The notes under the pieces: generated by a model | Told to the model about the DNA's origin: nothing | Databases searched by the model: none | Seen by the model: the letters and a program-made list of their open reading frames with translations, nothing else | Program-made: the position numbers and the translations under genes | In this document: in pieces, positions 55,934 to 64,000 of the stretch | Position numbering within the stretch: the stretch's first letter is position 1 | Layout: every line of letters starts with the position of its first letter | From: Chromera velia | Taxonomy: Eukaryota > Sar > Chromeraceae | Assembly (NCBI GenBank): GCA_018398765.1 | Contig: JAHBMJ010002421.1 | Location: 94,501-158,500 of the forward strand | Reading direction: 5' to 3' | DNA length: 64,000 nt

Positions 55934-58900
55934 ATGTCGGGTGGAGCTTACTCAGTCCTCCAGGAGGCCGCAAAGGAGACCTCTCTGTCGTCCAAATTCA
56001 AGGGGATGCGCAACTGGTCCCTTCCAGAGCTTCATGGCGCAAAGCAGCAACCGCAAGTAAGTGAGAGAATCCGTGGGGCAGATTGCATCGGTGTGATGAC
56101 CATAGACCCGTGAAATACTCTTCTGTGAATCTGTTTGAGGTTTCCCACTGATGCGTTTGTTACCGGACACATGCATGCATTTTTCTGGCATGCACATTTT
56201 CTTGCCCACATGCACCTGTTTGTCTGCCCGCCGGTAGTCCCATGCACGCCTTCGCGTGCTGACCATACTTTTCAGTGTCGAGATGTCACTGTGCGTGTCT
56301 TCACTCTGATTGTTGTCCCTGAAGTTCTCGCATGACCCCACCGTCTGCATGACAGACTGACTGACTAACTGAGTGACTGCCTCATGAATTGACTGACTGA
56401 GAGAGTGAGTGAGGAAGTGAGTGTCTGATTGAGGAAGCCAGTGAGTAGGTGAGTGATCGCCTGTGCTCCTCTGTTTCTTCGCCGGCTGGCTGCCTCGTTT
56501 CCTCACATGTATATGAATACTGCGCTCAGGTGGGACGTGCATGAGTTGGATCGCAGGCTAAGAAATTAATGGGAGGGGAGGGGTTATGAATGATGGCCCC
56601 GATTTGTAATCCTGCAGGTAAGTGAGAATCATACGGGTTCGTTTTGTAATCGATCGATTGATGGATCGTGCAGGCAAATTCTTCCGCCCATGCCAGAGGG
56701 CCCTCTTCCCATGTGCGGTCCTCTCTGCCAACTGCCCAGCCGTTCATGACGAACATGAGTAGGGGACAGGGAAGGACAGGAGGGAGTCCCGGGAGAGAAG
56801 GGGGGCAGGAAAAGGAGAAAGGCATTCCACTGCTAGTGGACGCTCTTCGCGATGTGCCAGACCCTAGGGAAATGGCAGCACATGACAGACTGAGATCGAC
56901 TTGGGGAGGAGGGGGAGGATTCTGGGTCAGTCGTTTGTGTTCAGTTTGTGATCGGTATCCTCTTTGTGGGTGTCAATTGCAATAGATGGTTTGTGGCTCC
57001 ATTGCTCTTTCTCAGCTAGTACAATTTCTAGCGCTTGTCTGTGTGCCCAATGCAATGTGCTTTGAGGTTAGCTCCAGTTTTGCTCTGCTTTCTTTGTCTG
57101 CCTTGAGCACCAAAAGCTCGCGTAGAAGAAGCCTCAAAACCCTTCCCTCAGTAGAGTTTCCGTGGTCCATTGGTTTATTTTGTCCTTTTGTCGGGTGGCA
57201 TTGTGTGGGAGTGGGCCAAAATTCGTGCCCTATTTTGTGCCTGAGGGTCTGTACTTGAATATTTCCCATACAGATGTGCGTCTTCCTGCATACGTGGGGG
57301 AAGAGCATGTCTACTTTCGTAAGGACGATGGTTGTTTTGATGCAGAAGAGCAGGGATGCGTGAAGCTGACAAGTATCCGCTCCTCATACTCCGTTGCACT
57401 CTCCCCCCCTTGCAGAAAGGCCACGGGGACGAACGAAACATGAGGGAGCCTGTGAGTATGCGTGTGCGAGCTTTAGAGGAAAACAAGAGTGACGGATCTG
57501 CGAGAGGAGCGAGACAGGCCGAGGTGGCCAAGTGGTTGAACCAAGGGGACAACGTGTACAGACCCAATGATTACGCACTCCACTCACGAAAGAGGGAGAA
57601 TCACTCCAACGCAACTGCCCAATACAGCGCAAGACTTCACCACCCTGCGTCCTCAGGAAGTCCTCTGAAGTCTCCCGGACGGCCGAGAAAGCAGAGGAGC
57701 GCCCCGAACGGAAATACCCCGAAATGGGAGAGGACGGGGGGGGGCTACAAAGGACCTGTGTACTCAAGCAACGAAGACGACAAAGAGGACCTGAAAGCTG
57801 CACTAGACGCTTCGAGGAAAGAGGTGCATACGGTGATGAGGATATTGGAACAGGAACGACGGGTGCGTGAGAACAGAAGTTCATGTCAAATGGCATCGTT
57901 TCCACTTCTTTTATTTATTTATGTCTTCCTTTCTTTCCTTCTTTCTGTCTTTTTCTTTTTTTTAATGGTCTCACCCCGTGCGTGTGTGAGAGAGAAAGTT
58001 TGCGGATGCGTGCTCTTGTTTAGCGAGATTGGGGCGGGGGNNNNNNNNNNNNNNNNNNNNNNNNNNNNNNNNNNNNNNNNNNNNNNNNNNNNNNNNNNNN
58101 NNNNNNNNNNNNNNNNNNNNNNNNNNNNNNNNNNNNNNNNNNNNNNNNGGGGGGGGGGGGGGGGTCACGACACAGAATGAAAAAAGTCTGGGAGAACAAA
58201 AGTGCGTGAGGTCCTTCCTTCATCTGTCAAAGCCCCCTGATGCTGAACTTTTCTTTTGATTTCTCTCTGCCGTGTGAGTGCCTGCAGATGCGGCCCACCG
58301 GGACCCCTCCTGTCGATGCGGTGGTGGCTGAGCTCTCTTCTGACGTGGAGAGGTGGAAAGAGGAGGCGCGAGCAATCAAGTCGGAATTGGACACAGTGAA
58401 GGTGGAGTTGTTGAAGACACAGCAGCAGAGCTCAAAAGGGAAATTCTCCACCCGTTCCATTCAGTCTCTGTCATCTTTTTTCTCGCTTTCTCCTGTTTTG
58501 TTTTTGTCTGCATGTGTCTGCATGCCCTCCCTCATGCAGCTTGAACAAGTGAGGGAGCAACTGTTGCGAGACAACGAAAAGGTCTGCCTGATGCCCTCCC
58601 TGTTTTCACGTTTTTTCTGTTACTCTACTTCAGCGTTCAAAAAGAAACAGTCTGACTTTCTATAAACATTCTCTTGCTTTTCGGATGACTTCACACGGTC
58701 TCCTGGTGATCGTGAAGGCGGGCGGAAAAGTGGGCTGTCGTTCGAGCAGTGTGCAGAATCAGAGCTTCTTGTATTTCTTCTGTAAATTCATCCTGATCGC
58801 AGTCCATTGAAACTGTTTCTTGTTTGTGCCCCCTTTCTCAATGCACACAGCTGCGAGAGGCCCTCGGTGAGTCTGCCGACAGCCTCGGGTTTGAGGTACT

Positions 58901-61434
58901 TCAGGGTGCTGCTGCTGCAGAGACACAGGCACGGAAGAGGGCAGAAGACGCGGAGGATCGACTGATGAGGGTGCAGCTGGACACAGAGAGGCAGATCCAA
59001 CATCTCGAGACTCGAGTTCGATCTCTGGAAGACAGGGAGGCAAAGCTCAAACGGAGAGAGCAGATGATGGAGGAGAGAGAACACAACCATCAAATGGCTG
59101 AACAGAAAAGAGCAGAGGAAGAAGAAGAAGAAGAAAGAGCCAAAAGCACTGTGTTTGGAGGCGTCATCCCGCCCCCAGAGGAGCAACTGCACGCTCAGGC
59201 ACAGCCGGGAGAGACTGTCAGTCATTTCTCGTAGGCGAAGAAATTTCTCCCTTCTCTTTTTTGTTCCTATCGATTCCTCTCCCTCTGTTCATCTTCGCGT
59301 CATGCATTCTGGATCGCTATTCCTCCACGCAGCCGGATCCTTTTTTCACCGCTTCGTTTACGCAACGCAACCTTGCATGTCTTCTCGTAGCAGGCAGGCA
59401 GTGGTTTCTCCCCTGTATTCTCGTTTTGTTTATCTCATCGCGCATTGCCTCGTTCGCCGCGTATATGCCCGAATGTATGTGCATGCATATGAATAAGTAT
59501 GTAGGTCATTTAGTGCATGTGTGCATCTGAGAACTCGTGGTCTGCTGCGCTCTCCATGTCTGTGTGTCGGTCTGTCTGTGTCTCCCCTTTCGTGAGTGTT
59601 CCTCCAGTCCAATGTGGAGAAGGAGGCGATGGTAGCTCTGCTCGCGGACCTGGAGAAGGAAAAAGACAAAAACCTGCGTCTGCAGAACGACATTGAGAGC
59701 TTGAAATTTGAAAAGGAGAAGCTGCAGAAGGAGAAAAAGAATCTGAACCAAAAGGTAAAAACTTTGCAGTCAGAAAACGAGGGACTGAAAAAGTCGCTTG
59801 ACAGTTTACAGAAAGAAAAAGAGTCGGCACAGGCAGACAAAGACGCGATTCAGAAGGAGAACGAGGAGCTCAAAGCCAAGGCTGACGACTCACCGAAGCC
59901 CCCCCTTCTGATCCCTTCTCTCTCACGAGAGCACAACAACGCGGCCGACTCGGCGGAGAAAGACTTGGAGATGGAAGAGATGAAGAGGAAGATCGCGAGT
60001 CTCGAGGTATGTTGGCTGCGTAGTCTAAGTATAGAAATCGAGGAGGGGAGCTTGTTTTTCTTTGCAAATCAAATTCTAGTGTGCATGAAGCACGGTCCCA
60101 CATGTCTGTCACACAGAGTGAGAGAGGCGCGAAGAAAGAAAGCGCGCTTGAGGGAATAAACATCAACTTCTCTTCTCATTTTTGTGTTTTGCGCTCACGT
60201 CTGTTTCTTGCAGGAGGAAAACAAGGCGCTAGTGGAAAAGAACAAAAAATGGGCAGGCGAATTCAAGAAGGTCTGTGCGTTTTTCTACCGCCTGTGCGTT
60301 CGTCTCGGCTTATTTTGGAATTCGATTTCCGCTTTTTGACAGCGACCCTGACAGTCTTCGCGGTGGTTCGCTAACAACATCGTTTACATCCTGATAGAAA
60401 ATGTGTTCGGCAGCATGCGCATTTTTCTATTTCTGTTACTCCCTTCCGTCTCTTCATGTTTCTGCTTGTCTGAATGTGAGTCCGTCCGTCTTTTCTGTCT
60501 GTCTGCTTCTGTGTCTTCCTGTCCCCACGTCTGCCTATCTATCTGTCTGTCTGTTTGTCTCAGAAACCGATTTGTAAGTCGCAGGAAGTGGGTCGACTCT
60601 GAAACAAGTCCACTCTCATGGAAACAAAAGCACAGAATCACAAAATCCAGAAATCCTGCGTGATGGATGGATGGATGGATGGATGGATAGAGGAACGAAG
60701 GGGTGGATAGGGCATCAAGAAAAGCTCATTGATGATTCAGAGTGAGACAGGCGGTCTTTTTAGGAGTCTCTGATCGTTTCTGCTCCAGATTTACGAGCTT
60801 CTGTTGGACCAGGCATTAATCTTCACTGCTTACGTCTTTGTTCATGTTTTCCTGTCGTTGCTTGCAGCTTTCCGGGACCACCTCTAAAATGCTCAGCATG
60901 GTCAGGGGAGGAGGCATGCCAATGGCCGCAGGGGCGGGGGCAGTCGCTGCCTCTGCTCCCCTGGGGAACAACGGGCCTCCTCCGGACAGTAACGCCAACG
61001 GAGGAGAGGACGCTCCTTCCCCTTCCCCCGTAGCGGCAGAGGCAGCGTCTCCGTCTCGACGCCAGAGGACACCGCCTACAAAGCCGAATGACCAGAGCAC
61101 AACAGGACCCAATGACAGTAGCGCCAGCGCTGCTGCTCCTGCATCGCCCGCGAGGCTTCCCAAATCTGCGAGCCGCCTCGATGAGACTCCTTCCGCTTCA
61201 AAGAAAGGTAGAAAAAAGGACGACAAGCCCCCTTCGTCAGAGCGTGCGAAGGATTCGAGAGAGAAAGCATCAAAAGAGACAGATGACTCTCCCAAGAAAG
61301 AGACGCCTCCTGCACCATCACCAGCAGCAGTAGGAGGGGGAGGTGACAGGTCTGCAAGATCGAAGCCTAGAAAGGCGACGAGGCAGGCAAAGTCAAGAGA
61401 GGCTTTGCAAAGCTTTCTTCAAGAGGACAGGTGA
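55934..61434 (+). CDS. Coiled-coil protein of unknown function, 9 exons, all introns phase 0
   Basis: About 788 residues; I do not recognise the family. Exons: 55934-56056, 56674-56925, 57416-57862, 58288-58401, 58540-58581, 58851-59216, 59608-60006, 60214-60270, 60868-61434. Every exon is a multiple of three. The start MSGGAYSVLQEAAKE follows in-frame stops. Residues about 42-274 are Gly/Ser/Arg-rich. Residues about 245-600 are strongly heptad-like, Glu/Lys/Gln-rich coiled coil. A short conserved block spans EENKALVEKNKKWAGEFKK and LSGTTSKMLSMV, repeated in the inverted neighbour. The tail is Ala/Pro/Ser/Lys-rich. A structural or scaffold role is inferred only from the coiled coil. The stop codon lies in a donor-like AGGTGAGC, so a further exon is possible. 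A 45-nt in-frame block at 57274-57318 could be an optional exon. The assembly gap lies in intron 3 and could hide another. Confidence 0.8.
58041..58148. other. Assembly gap (108 N)
   Basis: Unknown bases flanked on both sides by G runs, inside intron 3 of the coiled-coil gene. A poly-G stretch probably stopped sequencing. A single N also occurs at 14115 in a G run within a PUF intron. Confidence 0.98.
60661..60688. repeat. (GGAT)n repeat
   Basis: Tandem GATG/GGAT tetranucleotides in the last intron of the coiled-coil gene. A similar run occurs at about 63483-63530 in an intron of the paralogue. Confidence 0.85.
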
Positions 61435-62708
61435 GCTTTCGAAGCTCATGTTGATTGCGTCAATGAACTCCGGTCTTAGAAGACTAGCATTTAAAATTTG
61501 AATTTGGAACATGTGCACAGGACTCTAGGATCGATTTCAAGGACGGCCCGGTCCGCTTGGTTTGCTTCGAGTTAATACCCCTCAGAACCGTGTAGTGGTA
61601 CTTCTCTGCGTTGCATAGTGGAGATCGCGCTCATGGTCCCCTATTTAGAATAAACGTAGTACGTCCCTACAGGCACGTCTGCATAATTGTTTTATTTGTA
61701 ATTCGTATCTATGTATATCATTTGTATGCTTGGAAAGCGAGTATTAAAGCTGAATCGTGAAAGCTTAAGTTACTGTATTAATTTTACTATTAAATCAAAT
61801 ATTATATCATAGTATGACAGTATCATCTTAATTATATTTCTCAATTAGTTTAAAACCATCGGTTTGAAATTATAATGATAAATCAATTGTAATGGTTCAA
61901 TTCTATTTTTATTTTACTGTTAATTTTGTTTCGTATTCTAGCTCTAGTTCTAGCTTAGACTAGCTAACATTTTGTATCATTTATATGTAAATTAATAATG
62001 TAATCCCTAAGTCCAGTCCTTACACTCTAAGTAGATGTATACGTTTCTAGCCTAGTTTCTAGCTGATTGTCTAAAATAAAGCACACGGGCAAACTAAAAA
62101 AAGAAAAACAGGCATAAAACTATTTTTTTAAAAAAATGAACAGTTTTTTCACGCACTTTGCAAAATAAGAAATGCTATAATTAAACAGTACAAAGAGAAA
62201 CTCAAAATTTTGCAGTGGCAATGAGAATTAATCAATCAAGCCTGGACTGTGGAATTCATTATTAATTCAAAAGCGACCAAGTAGTGCATGCTTGTCATTT
62301 GCATGTTGATTGTTTTCAAATGACAATGGAATTGTTGTTTGCACTGCCATTCGTACATGAGGCGGCACAAGGACTAGGAGAATTAAAAAAATAAAAGACA
62401 CGGAACGGGTGGTCGCAGCTTCAAGGCTAGATGCCAGGGTGTACGCGATGCGATTTCTCATTTTCAACAATGAACAATCCCCAGGAAGCGGTGGTGTAGC
62501 TCAAATTATCCCGCTTCAGTACGATTTTCTTCCGTTGATCGATCTATACAAAGTGGACTTGACGGTTAAAATTCCCCTACACCTGCATGGACCGAGAGAG
62601 GCAGAGACCCTGATTCAGCGCGCCCGCTTCCTTTTGATCCACCCGGCCTCTGCTCCTCCTCCCCCCTGAATCCCCTGCCCAGTCGCCCACTCGGCGACAC
62701 CCTTAGGA
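61435..62708. other. AT-rich spacer between the convergent coiled-coil genes
   Basis: 1.27 kb between two 3' ends. Positions about 61680-62400 are much more AT-rich than the flanks. No coding or RNA gene is supported. It should include both 3' untranslated regions. The composition shift suggests inserted or decayed repeat sequence. Confidence 0.5.
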
Positions 62709-63813
62709 TCAGTCCCCCCCTCCCCCTTCTGCCATCGCTGCAGCTGCCGCTGATGCTTCCGGATTTCCCTGTCCCATCATCGCGAGCATTTTTTGGGTCG
62801 TCCCGGCAAGCTGCACACACGGGCAGGCAGGGCGTGGAGACGGGGAGAGAGTCATGCTATTCATAAAGAGACTGAAAGGACACTGCTGGTCGGAGAAAGG
62901 AATGCAGACCAGAGAGGGTGTCGCACAAGATGAAAAAAAAGCCGGGAAGGAAAAAACGTGTCTTCAAAAAGAAAACACTCGACACATCGGCGAGGAAATC
63001 GATCAATCGATAGCCAAGTCTGTCTGGCAAGGGAGATGGGCAGCGACCGAAACTCCATTGTGACTCTCTGACGAACCTTTTTGAACTCTGCTTGAAGTTT
63101 CTTCTTTTTCTCCTTCAACTTATCCCGCTCTTCCTGCAGAAAGAGCGTAGCGTGCAGCATGAAGGAAGGGCGCACCACTTATTCACTCATGAATCTGTGT
63201 GGACCCCACAGAGAGGGGACGGACAGGAACTGCCAAATCAGTAATTAACGTGGCAGTCTGCCAAAAAGCAAAACAAGAGCACGAGGGGGAGTGAGTACGC
63301 AGGGGAGTCCTGTGTAGTATGACCGAATAAAAAGAAAAGCGGCACACACAAATACTTTTACTGATATGTGCGCTGCTGTTTTTCATCTGCCTGGACTTAG
63401 TCGGTTTCCTTTTCTCAAAATAGACTCATCAAGTTTTGATGTTTCCTGACGGTTCCTTTGGGGCTCTTCGGGGCATGCATGAATGAATGGATGGATGGAT
63501 TGATAGATGGATGGTTGGATGGATGGACTGAGTGTGAGTCGAGGATGTTGAATCGCCCGGAGGATCGAAAAGGAAGAAAGAAATTCGACGTACTGACAAT
63601 CAATTTTGCCTTCTCATCCTTGAGAGTGTTTGCTTGCTGCTCGAGTGCCGCCTTGTCCTTCTCCAACTGCTGCTTCTCTGCCTCCGCGGTTTCTGCTTTC
63701 TTCTCGGCAGCCTCGACCGCCGCGGCAGTCTGACCGGTGTCCGACGCCTTCTTCTCTGCGTCAGCTGCCTTCTTCTCTGCGGCCTTCAACTTCTCTTGCA
63801 ACGTCGCTACCTC
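62709..63813 (-). CDS. Coiled-coil protein, 3' part; inverted paralogue of the upstream gene
   Basis: Three exons on the minus strand: 63813-63598 (72 codons, Ala/Lys/Glu-rich coiled coil starting EVATLQEKLKAAEKK), 63133-63077 (19 codons, EERDKLKEKKKKLQAEFKK) and 62810-62709 (LAGTTQKMLAMM ... GGGGD, stop). All junctions are phase 0. The last two exons match the neighbour's EENKALVEKNKKWAGEFKK and LSGTTSKMLSMV, with the same 57-nt exon and the same junction, so the two genes are paralogues. This one lacks the long basic tail and ends 33 residues into the last exon. The gene continues beyond the right edge of the window. The donor GTTCGT after 63077 is unusual. Function unknown. Confidence 0.75.
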
Positions 63814-64000
63814 CTGCAGGAGAGAGGTTCATCCAAAGTGACTATTGCAAATTCTGAGAAATGCTAAAGAAAAGGGAATTGGATGCAGATGGAAGCGAGT
63901 TACTGAATCAATGGTGATTTTGTCAAAGGGTTCAGGTTTCCCCCCGTTTCTCCTTATTTCCTAACGGCGAGAATTTCCCCTTTCTCAAAAGGTGTGCGAG
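63814..64000. other. Upstream intron of the paralogue, window edge
   Basis: The sequence before the first visible exon has a pyrimidine-rich tract ending TGCAG on the minus strand. No further exon is visible before the window ends. Confidence 0.5.

Overview
This is eukaryotic nuclear DNA. The host genes are split into many short exons, have pyrimidine-rich introns ending almost always in GCAG, and carry simple repeats inside the introns. I see no canonical rRNA or tRNA gene, no bacterial operon and no CRISPR array. The gene style (glycine/serine low-complexity tracts, tetranucleotide repeats, frequent GTCAGT splice donors) fits an intron-rich unicellular alga or other protist. A chromerid such as Chromera or Vitrella is my guess, but no marker in the window settles it.

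Layout. (1) 542-6633, minus: seven-exon gene for a predicted membrane receptor with a signal peptide, a discoidin (F5/8C, fucolectin-like) ectodomain, one membrane span, a CHAT cysteine-protease domain with His and Cys in place, a long disordered linker and a STAND/NB-ARC-type P-loop NTPase. This is the most interesting gene here. (2) 7954-17283, plus: divergently transcribed 17-exon Pumilio (PUF) gene with eight RNA-binding repeats and the classical recognition residues. (3) 17284-25440: no supported gene; CT-rich, then an AT-rich island with two degenerate tRNA-like copies. (4) 25440-31322: about 88 copies of a 60-bp minisatellite, interrupted by a 605-bp hAT-like MITE with a perfect 8-bp target duplication. 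(5) 31323-32950: fossil Ty1/copia RT-RNase H piece, then 4.5 kb without a supported gene except a LINE-like scrap. (6) 37465-55199: a 17.7-kb LTR element of the Ty3/gypsy chromovirus type (minus strand), with 867-871-bp LTRs and a chromodomain integrase. It is enlarged by about 9 kb of extra sequence that includes a nested 3.4-kb non-autonomous LTR element. (7) 55934-61434, plus: nine-exon coiled-coil gene of unknown function, all introns phase 0. (8) 62709-63813, minus, running off the window: the 3' end of a paralogue of that gene, tail-to-tail with it and with the same exon boundaries.

How the genes relate. The receptor and the PUF gene are divergent across a 1.3-kb intergenic region. The two coiled-coil genes form an inverted duplicate pair. 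The middle 38 kb is mostly repeats and transposon fossils. Exon boundaries given for the four host genes were chosen by reading splice sites and checking that the phases join; the totals divide evenly by three for the three genes with both ends in the window.
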